Origin: VBOC01 sp964512655
GTDB lineage: Bacteria > Bacteroidota > Ignavibacteria > UBA10030 > SZUA-254
Assembly: GCA_964512655.1 (NCBI GenBank)
Contig: CAZEJT010000001.1
Location: 744,001-808,000, forward strand
DNA: 64,000 bases
Direction of reading: 5' to 3'
Made by a program: the position numbers and the translations under genes. The stretch's first letter is position 1, and each line of letters opens with the position of its first letter. Of the stretch, positions 8,402-17,768 are shown piece after piece. A model generated the notes under the pieces. The model saw nothing but the letters and a program-made list of their open reading frames with translations, did no database searches and was not told the origin of the DNA.

Positions 8402-9553
8402 CTATGCCTTTTGGAAAGTCAGAAGTTCGCGGCAATCTGAGCTCAGGACGCGAAGGCCCTTTACTTCGGAGAGCCCCTGCCCCGTCCGTGCCATCGATTC
8501 TCCTGCGCGGCGGGGAAGATATGCCTTGCCGGCCTGTTTGAATCCGCTCTCGCGGAAGAGCGTCGTAATCTCGTTGGGAAAGTCGATAAACTCCGTGTTG
8601 GTGAACGCCGGTTCGACTACCACTGACACCCTCCCACCCGACTTCAGAATTCTGGAACACTCACGCACGATTCCCTTGAACTTCAGCACGAATTCTGCCT
8701 TCGATGCATCCATGCTCACTTCGAAATCGGTCGACGAATCCTTCTGCGTAAAATCCGCCGGCGGGTCGAGAAAAATGTAATCCACACTACCCGACTGCTC
8801 GGGAATGCCGGTCAGCAAAACATTATTTCGCGCAATTCGGTCGTCGGTAGGCGTGATGTCGTACATCTTGTACGTTCGCCCCTGGAAATGCGGGATCATC
8901 TCGATGATGTCCCCCATCGTGCCGCTCCCGGCGAACGGATCGACAACATAGTCGTCCGGCTTTGAATAGTAGTAGAGAGCGTTAGCAACGATCTGGCCCG
9001 AGAGCCTCCCTTTAAAATTAGCTTTCCCGAAACGCGGATCGGGGGTCTCAAATGTCCAGACGTTGCGTTCGCGCAGATCGAAGCCGTATTTCGTCCGCTC
9101 GTCGATCCTTCGTGCGACGTCGTCATCGTGGATCCGCTTCCTGAGATCGGAGATGGTCCAGTGGTGATCCACGGCCATCTTTTCATACTGATCCCTCTTT
9201 CTCGTTTCGTCGACCTTGGTCGCAAGATCGAAGTAGAATACCTCCGGGAGATCCCTCTTTTTGACGTCGGGATAGTACGTGTAATACTGCTGGCACTGTT
9301 TCAGCATCGAATATGGGAACTTGATCCCGGGGTGCGACGAGACCATTTTCAGGACGTGGTCTTCGAACATCCCTGCCTTTCGGGCCACCGGCATCACCTT
9401 TTCAACCAGGAACCTTCCGAGGTCCCAATAATTGTCTACGTTGAAGGAGTTAAGCTCGCGGACCAGATCTGCGACTGAAAACTGCTTCGGCTCGGTCCTC
9501 ACCGCGGCCGGCCGCGAAGCGGCAGAGACCTTCTTCTTTGTCTTTTGTGCCAT
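8402..9553 (-). CDS. Putative DNA methyltransferase (orphan, N4/N6-type fold)
   Basis: A 383-residue protein starting MAQKTKKKVSAASRP at ATG 9553 (AAGGAAC upstream); an ATG at 9676 is in frame but adds unlike sequence. The N-terminal ~170 residues are helical and charged (FSVADLVRELNSFNVDNYWDL, then YSMLKQCQQYYTYYPD, resembling DNA-binding regions of DUF1016-like proteins). The C-terminal part has SAM-binding motif I VVDPFAGSGTMGDII and motif IV FLDPPADFTQK, then SRILKSGGRVSVVVEP. Order is motif I before IV. The catalytic tetrapeptide reads DPPA rather than the more usual DPPY, so activity or base specificity may differ. No restriction endonuclease is adjacent. It sits 45 bases from tRNA-Phe, a common insertion point for mobile DNA. 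Confidence 0.75.
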   Translation of the reverse strand: MAQKTKKKVSAASRPAAVRTEPKQFSVADLVRELNSFNVDNYWDLGRFLVEKVMPVARKAGMFEDHVLKMVSSHPGIKFPYSMLKQCQQYYTYYPDVKKRDLPEVFYFDLATKVDETRKRDQYEKMAVDHHWTISDLRKRIHDDDVARRIDERTKYGFDLRERNVWTFETPDPRFGKANFKGRLSGQIVANALYYYSKPDDYVVDPFAGSGTMGDIIEMIPHFQGRTYKMYDITPTDDRIARNNVLLTGIPEQSGSVDYIFLDPPADFTQKDSSTDFEVSMDASKAEFVLKFKGIVRECSRILKSGGRVSVVVEPAFTNTEFIDFPNEITTLFRESGFKQAGKAYLPRRAGESMARTGQGLSEVKGLRVLSSDCRELLTFQKA

Positions 9554-9712
9554 GTGTGTTCCTTCCCGGATGTGCTGAAGAAAGAGGATCGAACAACGGA
9601 TGAAGATTACGGACTGACAGGGCGAAATATACGAAAACCGGGGTGTAAAATCAAAGCGGAGAGCCGAAAAACTCAAAACGAGCGGGCTGTGCGGCCAGGC
9701 GGGCTTTCCGGT

Positions 9713-10558
9713 TTACTCGAATTCTGTCGGACTCTTCTGGCCGACGTAGCTGACGATGTCCTCACCACCGTCGACTCCGATGACGTTTCCGGAAATAAAA
9801 TGCGCATCGTCAAGGGAAAGGAGTGCGATCGCGCCGGCAACATCTTCAGGTGTGGTGACCCGCATCTGGGGGTTTTTCCCGCGCGCTATCTTCAGCATGC
9901 TCTGAGCGCCGGGAATTTTGCGGAGGGCGGGGGTATCCGTAACCCCGGCAAGAATCGAATTTGCCGTGATATTGCGCGGACCGAGCTCCATGGCCAGTTC
10001 ACGAATGTGCGATTCCAGGGCGGCTTTGGCGGCAGAGACGGCCCCGTAGTTTGGCAAGACGTTATGCCCCCCGGAACTGGTCATGGCGAAGATACGGCCC
10101 CCGGCTTTCATGAAACCGTTGATCACCACGGCCTGGGTCCAGTAGACCAGCGAGTTTGCCATGACGTCCAGTGTCATCTCCATCTGCGATTGTGAGAGGA
10201 CGTCTTCGATCCGGGCTCCGATGTAGGGCTTCAGCGTTCCGAAAGCGAGAGAGTGGACAAGCGTCCGGATCGTGGCATTCGGAGACGACAGGAATTCCTT
10301 CCGGATCGCCTCAATTGTGTCGGCGCGCTTGGCAGGATCGGAGGCATTAATATTGAAGAAGACGGCTTTGGATCCGGCCGACGCGATCTCACCTTTGATC
10401 CGCTCGACGTTCTGCAGGCCAGCGGCCCGGTCGAAGTGCACGCCGAAGACGCTCATTCCACGCCGGGCGAGCTCTAGGGCGGCAGCGCCGCCGAATCCGC
10501 TCGACGCGCCGAGGATAAGCGCCCATTGGTCCTTGCTGAATTGCTTGCCTGTTGCCAC
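9713..10558 (-). CDS. Enoyl-ACP reductase-like short-chain dehydrogenase
   Basis: A 281-residue SDR starting at GTG 10558 (GAGGC upstream). It has the nucleotide-binding loop LILGASSGFGGAAALELARRG, a VHSLAFG segment like the HSIAFA of FabI, SSGGHNVLPNYG, and the catalytic pair spaced Tyr-X6-Lys (YGAVSAAK), which marks FabI/FabL-type enoyl reductases rather than the Y-X3-K of FabG. The C-terminal ISGNVIGVDGGEDIV is also typical. It probably reduces trans-2-enoyl-ACP in fatty acid elongation, or a related enoyl thioester. It stands alone, with no other fab gene beside it, so a specialised role is possible. Residue differences from FabI leave FabL or another SDR subgroup open. Confidence 0.75.
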   Translation of the reverse strand: MATGKQFSKDQWALILGASSGFGGAAALELARRGMSVFGVHFDRAAGLQNVERIKGEIASAGSKAVFFNINASDPAKRADTIEAIRKEFLSSPNATIRTLVHSLAFGTLKPYIGARIEDVLSQSQMEMTLDVMANSLVYWTQAVVINGFMKAGGRIFAMTSSGGHNVLPNYGAVSAAKAALESHIRELAMELGPRNITANSILAGVTDTPALRKIPGAQSMLKIARGKNPQMRVTTPEDVAGAIALLSLDDAHFISGNVIGVDGGEDIVSYVGQKSPTEFE

Positions 10559-10637
10559 CGGTTGCCTCTATGACGGGTGATGCGGAGTGCGGGTCAGAGT
10601 GTGGCCAAGATGGGAATTTCCGAGCTGAAAATCAACT

Positions 10638-12479
10638 CTATTCGACGGTCACGCTCTTGGCGAGATTGCGGGGTTGATCGACGTCGCAGTGACGGGCAAC
10701 CGCCATGTGGTACGCGAGGAGTTGAAGAGGGATGCTGTTTACGATCGGGCCGAAATAGTTGTACGTGCGGGGAACCCTTATGACGTACTCCGCGAGCTCC
10801 CCGATGTCTGTGTCGTCCTCGTTTGCAATGGCGATGATCCGGCCCTTGCGCGCCCTGACTTCCTGCATGTTGCTCACGACCTTGTCGTAGATGGCATCCT
10901 TGGGAACGACAAACACGACAGGCATGTCCTCATCGATCAGCGCGATCGGGCCGTGCTTCATCTCCGCGGCCGGATACCCCTCCGCGTGGATGTACGAAAT
11001 CTCCTTCAGTTTCAGCGCCCCCTCAAGCGCCGTGGGGAAATTGCTCCCTCGCCCCAGGTACAGAAAGTTGCTCACGTGTTTGAACTCTTCGGCGATCGAC
11101 CGGATGTGGGCCGAGCTCCGGAGTACATCCGTGACTTTCGAGGGAATCGACGCGAGATCCGCGGCCAGAATCCTCCCCTGCTCCATGGAGAGCCCCCGGT
11201 GGCGGGCGAGAAGGAGCGTGATCAGCGAGAGAACGGCGATCTGCGACGTAAAGGCCTTCGTCGACGCCACGCCGATCTCCGGGCCCGCGTGAATGTACAC
11301 TCCGGCGTCCGTCTCGCGCGCGATTGTGCTTCCTACGACGTTCACGATGCCGACGACGGTCGCCCCTTTCGCTTTAGCCTCCCGCAGCGCGGCAAGCGTG
11401 TCTGCCGTCTCGCCGCTTTGGCTGATGAGAAATACCACATCGTCGGGATTGACGATCGGATTGCGGTACCGGAACTCCGAGGCGTAGTCCACCTCCACCG
11501 GAATGCGCGCAAGCTGCTCAAGCATGTACTTGCCGGCCAGCGCCGCATGCCAGGAAGTGCCGCACGCCGTAATGATGATCCGACGGGCATTCAAAACTCT
11601 GTCGAGCACAGGTTCCAATCCGCCCAGCTTGGCGGTTCCCTGTCCCGCCTGCAACCTCCCCCGGAGCGAGTTGCGGATCGACTCGGGTTGCTCGTGGATC
11701 TCTTTGAGCATGAAGTGCTCGAACCCGCCCTTCTCAATCTGTGCCAGGGAGAAGGTTATTTCCTCAACCTCTTTGATAATCTCCTCGTCGTGGACCGTTT
11801 TCGTGAGAAAGGATCCGGCCGTCAGGCACACTACTTCACCGTCCTCCATATACACGACGTGACGCGTGTGATCGACCAACGCGGAGGCATCGGAAGCGAT
11901 AAGATGCTCGTCTTTGCCTACCCCGATGACGAGGGGGCTGCCTTTTCGCGCAGCGATGATCTTGTCCGGCTCCCTGGTGGACACGACCAGGATTCCGTAC
12001 GCCCCTTCGACTTCGAGCAGCGCCTTCCGGACCGCCGTAAACAGGTCGTCGGAGTGCTTGACCATCTCCTCGATGAGGTGCACGAGGACCTCTGTATCGG
12101 TGACCGTGCGGATCGAGTGGCCGTCCGCCTCAAGCTTTCGCTTCAGCGAGGAGTAGTTCTCGATGATCCCGTTGTGGATGAGGGCGATTTCCTTACCGCA
12201 ATCCCAGTGCGGATGAGCGTTTTGATCGTTGGGCTCGCCGTGGGTCGCCCAGCGCGTGTGTCCGATCCCCAGAGTCGCCCCGCTCGGCGGTCCGCCGGAG
12301 TCTCCGATAAGGCTCACAAGCTCTGAGACCTTGCCGGCCTTCTTAAAGACCTCCAGGCTTCCTCCGTTGACAAGCGCAACACCGGCCGAGTCGTAGCCGC
12401 GGTATTCCAGCCGCTGCAAACCGTCCAGGATGATTGGAAGGGCTTTCTTCCGGCCTACATAGCCGATTATTCCGCACAT
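10638..12479 (-). CDS. glmS: Glutamine--fructose-6-phosphate aminotransferase
   Basis: A full-length 613-residue GlmS that makes glucosamine-6-phosphate for peptidoglycan and LPS. It begins MCGIIGYVGRKKALPIIL, with Cys2 as the glutaminase nucleophile, and has GIGHTRWATHGEPNDQNAHP, HNGIIENY and the two SIS sugar-isomerase domains (ACGTSWHAALAGKY, SQSGETADTLAALR, GRGSNFPTALEGALKLKEISYIHAE). It ends in the conserved DQPRNLAKSVTVE. ATG 12479 follows GAGGTGAC. No glmS ribozyme-like leader was recognised. The gene sits upstream of the SDR gene, with about 80 bases between them, so co-transcription is possible. Confidence 0.98.
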   Translation of the reverse strand: MCGIIGYVGRKKALPIILDGLQRLEYRGYDSAGVALVNGGSLEVFKKAGKVSELVSLIGDSGGPPSGATLGIGHTRWATHGEPNDQNAHPHWDCGKEIALIHNGIIENYSSLKRKLEADGHSIRTVTDTEVLVHLIEEMVKHSDDLFTAVRKALLEVEGAYGILVVSTREPDKIIAARKGSPLVIGVGKDEHLIASDASALVDHTRHVVYMEDGEVVCLTAGSFLTKTVHDEEIIKEVEEITFSLAQIEKGGFEHFMLKEIHEQPESIRNSLRGRLQAGQGTAKLGGLEPVLDRVLNARRIIITACGTSWHAALAGKYMLEQLARIPVEVDYASEFRYRNPIVNPDDVVFLISQSGETADTLAALREAKAKGATVVGIVNVVGSTIARETDAGVYIHAGPEIGVASTKAFTSQIAVLSLITLLLARHRGLSMEQGRILAADLASIPSKVTDVLRSSAHIRSIAEEFKHVSNFLYLGRGSNFPTALEGALKLKEISYIHAEGYPAAEMKHGPIALIDEDMPVVFVVPKDAIYDKVVSNMQEVRARKGRIIAIANEDDTDIGELAEYVIRVPRTYNYFGPIVNSIPLQLLAYHMAVARHCDVDQPRNLAKSVTVE

Positions 12480-12557
12480 CGCGTCACCTCATTACAGAGT
12501 CGTTGCTCTCACAACAAAAAATGTAGGGAAATCCCTCCCGAAAAACAATGAACCTGC

Positions 12558-13301
12558 TTACACGAGACCGATTACTCCCATCATCCTGCCCGATCGGGCG
12601 CCGTCCCTGCGATATGAGTGGAGGAATTCCGGATTGCAGATCGTGCAGGAATCCGAGATTTCTATGTTTCCGTCTGAAATGCCGGCGGCGGCGAGCATGG
12701 CGCGATTCGCCGCGCGCAAATCGAGCCGCGCCCGTCCCGCATCGTTGCGGGCAACGAACACGGGCTGAAACTGCACCGCGACTTCTTCACCCACTTCATA
12801 ACAGCACGAGCCTGCCCCCGGCCCGACGAATGCAAGGATGTCGCCCGCGCGTGAGGATCGCTCAACAAGCATCCGGATGGCTTTCGATAGGATGCCGAGC
12901 CTGGTTCCCCTCCATCCGGAGTGCACTGCCGCGGCCAGACAATTCTTCGGGTCGAAGAGAAAAATCGGCAGGCAATCCGCAACCGACACTGAAAGTGCCA
13001 CCCCCCTGCGATCCGTCACGAGAGCGTCGCACTCCTCGTACCGGCCCGTTTCCGTGACAAAGCGGACCGAATCGCCGTGCACCTGCCCCGGTATGGCAAG
13101 AGCGGAATCCTGAATTCCGAGGATGCTCAGAAATCGCTTTCTGTTTTCCCGAACGAGCTCCGCGTCGTCTCCTACGCGAAAGCTCGTATTCATGCCGAAG
13201 GGATTGGGGCTGACCCCTCCGATTCTCGTGCTCATCCCGAACACTACCCCGGCGTGAGAGGAGAATAGCTGTGAATGCACGACGCGAACCTCAGGAGTCA
13301 T
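12558..13301 (-). CDS. pgeF: Peptidoglycan editing factor PgeF (YfiH/laccase-domain protein)
   Basis: A 247-residue protein of the Cu-oxidase_4 (YfiH) family. The start is ATG 13301 after GGAGGTG, overlapping the sensor-kinase stop by 11 bases; a longer frame from 13367 lies wholly within that gene. Zinc-ligand motifs are visible: GQVHGDSVRFV, SVADCLPIFLFD with the conserved Cys, and AAVHSGWRGTRLGI with the conserved His. Near the end are GPGAGSCCYEV and SDSCTICNPEFLHSYRRDG. In E. coli the orthologue removes mis-incorporated L-Ser from UDP-MurNAc precursors; other members act as purine-nucleoside phosphorylases. Tight overlap with the kinase gene suggests translational coupling. Confidence 0.9.
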   Translation of the reverse strand: MTPEVRVVHSQLFSSHAGVVFGMSTRIGGVSPNPFGMNTSFRVGDDAELVRENRKRFLSILGIQDSALAIPGQVHGDSVRFVTETGRYEECDALVTDRRGVALSVSVADCLPIFLFDPKNCLAAAVHSGWRGTRLGILSKAIRMLVERSSRAGDILAFVGPGAGSCCYEVGEEVAVQFQPVFVARNDAGRARLDLRAANRAMLAAAGISDGNIEISDSCTICNPEFLHSYRRDGARSGRMMGVIGLV

Positions 13302-16300
13302 GGTCCGCACCTCCGGCCGCCGTCTCCCTCCCCGCAAGGGGGAGTCTGATCGACACCTCAGTTCCACCTGCGGGGGGACTTTCGATGGCGATGCTTCCTC
13401 CGAGGTCGTCGATGATCTTTTTTACGATGGCAAGCCCCAAACCCATGCCTTCAGTCTTGGTAGAGAAGTTCGGCTCGAAGAGACGGCCCCGTATCGCGGG
13501 CGGTACACCGGGGCCATCGTCCGCGATCCCGACGAGTGCGTCGTTTCCTGTCCGCTTAGTGCTCAGAGAAATCACGCCCCTTCCCTCCATGGCTTGAACG
13601 GAATTCCGGAGGATATTGATGAAGACCCGGCGGAGCTCGTCCGGATCCGCACTCACGAGCAGCTTCCCCGGCGCGAGATCGCTTCGAAACGCAATCTTGC
13701 CGTCCTGTTCATACAGGTGCCTTGCCTCCGCGAGAATCCCGTGCACGTCACAAGTCTCAAGCTTCCGCTCCGGCATCCGGGCGAATATCGAGAATTCGGT
13801 GGCAATGGTGCTCAGCGTGTCGATCTGCACGAGAAGCGTCTCCGAGATCGACCTCAGTAGTACCCCGAACTCCTTCGCCCCGTCGCGGTATGCCTGGCGA
13901 AGATGCTGGATGGAGAGTTTCATCGGCGTCAGCGGGTTCTTAATCTCATGTGCGATTTGCTTTGCCATCTCCCTCCAGGCAAGCTCGCGCTGCGCTCTGA
14001 TGGTCTCTTCCTGCGCCCGCCGCAGGTCCCGAACCATCTCCCCGAAGCTCTGTTCGAGATCCCCCAACTCGTCCCGGCTGTGCCGCTCGATCTTCACGTC
14101 AAGGTTTCCCCGGGCGACTTCCAGCGCGGCACTCTTCAGGCGGCGGATTGGAGAGGAGATCTGGCCCGCGAACGCGGTTCCCACCACGAGCGAGAACAGG
14201 AGCGCAACCGCGTACGCGCCGTAGAGAAATACATCCCTGCGCGTCAACTCCGCGTTCATTTCTGTCTGACGGTAGAGCGTTGGAACAGACGCGACACCGA
14301 TAACCGATCCGTTCTCCGACACGATGGGCCTGTATCCTACCACGTAGGGCAGATTCCCGATCATCCGGTTTTCCGCGTGGAAGTTCTTCTTTTTCAACAC
14401 GATGTTCAGGTACGCTTCCGCACTCAGGCTGGGCTCGAGCAATTCGGCGGCGAACATTTCGGGCTTGCTGCTTGCCTGCAGCGACGTTCCCCGGTAGACG
14501 ACGAAGTCCGTGTTCAGGTCGGCGGCAATGTCCGAGCACTTGTCGTCGCTGAGCTGAGAGAGCACGACGGGCAGGCTGATCCCGAGCTGCCGCTGAATCT
14601 CCGCGATCACGACGGAGGTCTGGTTGCTCAACCACTTCACGGAATTCTCCCTCATCCGTTCCGACGCGTACTCCCTGTTGTAGTACGCGAGGATTCCGAC
14701 CGGAATGAGAGAGACGATGACAAACGCCGCGAGAAGCTTCGCCCGGAACGAAGCTTGCATCCGCGGACCCCTGAGGAATCGCCCCGCGAAGAGTACAAAC
14801 AGCGCCCCTGCACCGAGGAGGCCAAAGAACAGCAGATACCGCAAGTAGCTGTAGAGATGCCAGCGGAATCCGAGTCCCTCGATGCTCAAGGCGACCCATG
14901 CGTCCGTCTGACCTGCAGGCTGCTCGCGCAGGTAGTAGGTCTCATAGCTCACGCCCTCGATCTCCTCATCCAGCCATATCCCAGCTTCAGTCCCCGCGCG
15001 GACGGCCTCGGGCATCGGGCGATCGAGGGGAAGCGATTCTCCCGTCGTGGAAACGAGCTTGCCTCCAAAGTACTCAGACATCATCAAGGTGCGGTAGGGG
15101 CGTCCGAACGTCTCGCGGGTCGCGCTCCGGAGGAATTCCGGAGCCTCGCCCCGAAGCATCGCCTGCTTCCCCGCAGATACCTCCACCCGAACTCCTCCGA
15201 GCTGCCAACCACTGTCTGAGAGCACGGGCGCCGTGCCTTCGTACCACCTGACGACGGTCCCGTCGGCGCTCTTTTCCTCGATGTGCACCGCACGCCCCGT
15301 CCAGGCGGCTCCCCCGCTCCGGGGCGAGAGCGTGTGAGGGGGTGTGCCGATGTGAAAGTTGCTGAGGACCCTTCCGTCGGGGCCGAAATACGTAACGTTG
15401 CAGTTATACCCTTCTCTGCTCAGGTTGCTTCCCGCCCAACGGGTGAAAGCCATTTTCCCGATATCATCCGAGTCGCCGGAAGCGAGGATTGCCGCGGCTT
15501 CACGGCCGGACAATCCGTCGAGCGCCTGGTTCGTTACCAGAGTGAGCCAGCTGTTCACGGGCCTTGAGATCTCGGAGGCGAGCAATTCGACGTGATTGCG
15601 ATCGAGTGCATGGGCATCGCGGTCGAGCTGCACGACAAGGCCAAGCACCGCGGCGGAACCGGCCAGTGCGAGGCGGGGAGCGCTCATTGAAAACGGAGGA
15701 AGGCCCGATCGTCCTCTCATGACCCAGGCGATTGCCGCGAGTCCGAGGAGATAGACGAATCTCTCACCCTGTCCCATCAGCGGATTATCCTGAAGCGCCC
15801 CGAACAAAACGCTCACGCCGGTAAAGACAATGATGACGACCGCCCAATGTGCGCTGTCCCGTCCGGTCAACGCCCTCGCAGAGATACGGACCGCGATAGA
15901 TACAATAACCGATCCTGCGAGCACCAGTGAGAGGGCCGCAACCAGCAGACCCGTCAGCATCGCTGCAAGGTGGATCGAAGGGATGATGAACCCGGGATCG
16001 TTATATCCGAGATTTGAATCAAACAACGCGCTGCGAGTGAGTGCCGCAAACCCCCGAATGAAGAGGCAGTCGACGAACGCCAACACCGGAAGGAGCCCGA
16101 GGAGCAGGACTCTTGCGCGAACCGGCGATCGCGATTCTTCCTCCCTGGAGCGCACAGACAGGTCCCTGATCCAGGAAATGACCAGGAGAACATTCCAGAA
16201 GAGGAACACGGAAGTGATCAGGAGGTCTCCGACCGACTTCGCAAGTCCCGACCCGAAGGGAGATGCGAAGTAAATCGGATTGAATATCTCGAGTCTGGCA

Positions 16301-17208
16301 TATCCCGATGGTACATTAAGCCAGATCAGGACGAAGCGGAGGATCCAGAGGAGGGCCGATCTGATCAGCAGGAGCGCACCCTTCCCCGGCCATTTCCAGC
16401 GATAGAGAAACGCGGCGATGATGGTGATCATCGCAAGCAGAAAAAGATTCAACGCCCCCAGAGCTTCTTCATGGATCTCATCCAACCTCGTTGCCAGAAC
16501 TGGCCGCGGGAGATATGCGAATCCGAGCCGCGTTCCACTGATCCCTGTGAGGGGGATGGAGAACGTATGTTCGTCACGCGCGGCGGGGGCGGAGCGTGAA
16601 AAATCAAATTCAGGACGAACCTCCAGCCGCCGCGGGAAGGTGGAGGTAAACGCGTCGTTGTTGATAAACCTGTTGTTGATCGGATAGTTGACGTCGAAGA
16701 GCCGCTGTCCGACAACGAATCCGTCGGGAGACCCCCCTTGGTACAGCGGGATCGAGATCGTAAGGTACGAGTACAGGGGGCCATCCTGGACGAATGACGA
16801 CTCCCGGGCCGCCAGTTGGTCGGGAACGGGACTCGGACCGCGATGCCCGGCCCATCCAACAAGCCGCGCCGCCCGGTCGTACACCTCGATTGATACGTCC
16901 TTCGAGGGGGCGGGAGTGAGTGATTCGAACAGCCGGATCTCCGAGAGGCTATCGCCCTTCAATATTTGGCTCCGGACATCGGGCCGTTGAGCGATCTGCC
17001 GGGTCTGCTCGAGCGATTCCTGTTGATAGGACTGAAATCGGGATTGTAATTCCTCTCCCAGCCGGCGCTCTTCGGCCGATGCGTTCGCCTCCCAGTGAGT
17101 TCGGACGTAAGAGGAATAGAGCTTGTCGTAGGCGAGGGAGGCGAGGGCTAAGGAGGCGAAAAGGAGAGGGAGAACGATCCGGGATTTTACGAGGCGATGA
17201 CTGTTTAT
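13291..17208 (-). CDS. Large NtrY-like membrane sensor histidine kinase
   Basis: About 1,305 residues if begun at 17208. The last 300 contain HAMP (SPIRRLKSAALEVARGNLDV), the NtrY-type H-box AKQIAHEIKNPLTPMKLSIQ (phospho-His about 1087), N-box FINILRNSVQAMEG, G1 IADDGPGVPP and G2 GMGLGLAIVKK. The N-terminal two thirds alternate membrane helices with extracytoplasmic segments: a block of helices near residues 250-530, a large sensor-like domain, a helix near 780-830 and a second extracytoplasmic domain before HAMP. The first standard start in frame is TTG 16962, but the frame stays open 5' of it and encodes a membrane-anchor segment (IVLPLLFASLALASLAY). AAAGGAG precedes an ATA at 17208, which I favour. 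No response regulator is adjacent. Confidence 0.85.
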   Translation of the reverse strand: MNSHRLVKSRIVLPLLFASLALASLAYDKLYSSYVRTHWEANASAEERRLGEELQSRFQSYQQESLEQTRQIAQRPDVRSQILKGDSLSEIRLFESLTPAPSKDVSIEVYDRAARLVGWAGHRGPSPVPDQLAARESSFVQDGPLYSYLTISIPLYQGGSPDGFVVGQRLFDVNYPINNRFINNDAFTSTFPRRLEVRPEFDFSRSAPAARDEHTFSIPLTGISGTRLGFAYLPRPVLATRLDEIHEEALGALNLFLLAMITIIAAFLYRWKWPGKGALLLIRSALLWILRFVLIWLNVPSGYARLEIFNPIYFASPFGSGLAKSVGDLLITSVFLFWNVLLVISWIRDLSVRSREEESRSPVRARVLLLGLLPVLAFVDCLFIRGFAALTRSALFDSNLGYNDPGFIIPSIHLAAMLTGLLVAALSLVLAGSVIVSIAVRISARALTGRDSAHWAVVIIVFTGVSVLFGALQDNPLMGQGERFVYLLGLAAIAWVMRGRSGLPPFSMSAPRLALAGSAAVLGLVVQLDRDAHALDRNHVELLASEISRPVNSWLTLVTNQALDGLSGREAAAILASGDSDDIGKMAFTRWAGSNLSREGYNCNVTYFGPDGRVLSNFHIGTPPHTLSPRSGGAAWTGRAVHIEEKSADGTVVRWYEGTAPVLSDSGWQLGGVRVEVSAGKQAMLRGEAPEFLRSATRETFGRPYRTLMMSEYFGGKLVSTTGESLPLDRPMPEAVRAGTEAGIWLDEEIEGVSYETYYLREQPAGQTDAWVALSIEGLGFRWHLYSYLRYLLFFGLLGAGALFVLFAGRFLRGPRMQASFRAKLLAAFVIVSLIPVGILAYYNREYASERMRENSVKWLSNQTSVVIAEIQRQLGISLPVVLSQLSDDKCSDIAADLNTDFVVYRGTSLQASSKPEMFAAELLEPSLSAEAYLNIVLKKKNFHAENRMIGNLPYVVGYRPIVSENGSVIGVASVPTLYRQTEMNAELTRRDVFLYGAYAVALLFSLVVGTAFAGQISSPIRRLKSAALEVARGNLDVKIERHSRDELGDLEQSFGEMVRDLRRAQEETIRAQRELAWREMAKQIAHEIKNPLTPMKLSIQHLRQAYRDGAKEFGVLLRSISETLLVQIDTLSTIATEFSIFARMPERKLETCDVHGILAEARHLYEQDGKIAFRSDLAPGKLLVSADPDELRRVFINILRNSVQAMEGRGVISLSTKRTGNDALVGIADDGPGVPPAIRGRLFEPNFSTKTEGMGLGLAIVKKIIDDLGGSIAIESPPAGGTEVSIRLPLAGRETAAGGADHDS

Positions 17209-17238
17209 GAATAATCTCCTTTCAACGCGAATTCAGAG

Positions 17239-17724
17239 TCAGTAGACGCTGAATTGCGAGATCATCCATCCATCGCCCGATTTCTTCAGGGCCACATATA
17301 CCTGCAGAAGCTCCTGCGAACCGCGGTGAAGGTAGGTCCCTCCTCCCGTCGCATAAGGAGTTCCTTCCACGGTATTCGAGCTGCTGAATTTGAAGCTGAG
17401 GACGCGCCGGCTCCTGAAATAGTCTTTGAGGATGTACAACGCCTGGTTTTCGCTGAAGAAACCTCCTTCAACGTCTGCCAGGTTGAGATAGACCTGCTTC
17501 GCGAGATGCCGTGAGAGAGGGCTCAGATCTCCGGATCGCACCGCCGCCTGGATGTCTTCGAAGATCAGGGACACTGCTGGATCGGTTCCGCGGCGGTCAG
17601 CCGCCGGCTCGAGCCGCTGGGTCCCCGCCGGCTGCCGAAAGAAGAGGATCGCGCCTAACAGAATAATTGCGCGAAGGATTCGTCCTGTCATTCCGTTCTT
17701 CAACCAAAATACCCTATCGAGCAT
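17239..17724 (-). CDS. DUF4783-like exported protein
   Basis: A 161-residue protein with an N-terminal hydrophobic segment (ILRAIILLGAILFF) and a C-terminal DUF4783-like domain: IFEDIQAAVRSGDLSPLSRHL, ENQALYILKDYFRSRR, FKFSSSNTVEGTPYATGGGTY, then QVYVALKKSGDGWMISQFSVY. The family is mainly found in Bacteroidota and has an NTF2-like fold of unknown function. MLDRVF (17724) or MTGRIL (17691) could be the start. It lies 30 bases upstream of the sensor kinase and probably shares its transcript, suggesting a role in the same envelope signalling unit. Confidence 0.7.
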   Translation of the reverse strand: MLDRVFWLKNGMTGRILRAIILLGAILFFRQPAGTQRLEPAADRRGTDPAVSLIFEDIQAAVRSGDLSPLSRHLAKQVYLNLADVEGGFFSENQALYILKDYFRSRRVLSFKFSSSNTVEGTPYATGGGTYLHRGSQELLQVYVALKKSGDGWMISQFSVY

Positions 17725-17768
17725 TAAAAGTCAATGCAATCCGCCGTCGGCGTCCCGGTTCTCGCTCT

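Noticed and set aside
10674..12326. Long plus-strand open frame opposite glmS (550 codons)
   Set aside because: It is the antisense shadow of a clear GlmS; composition follows the opposing G+C-rich codons and no domain is recognisable.
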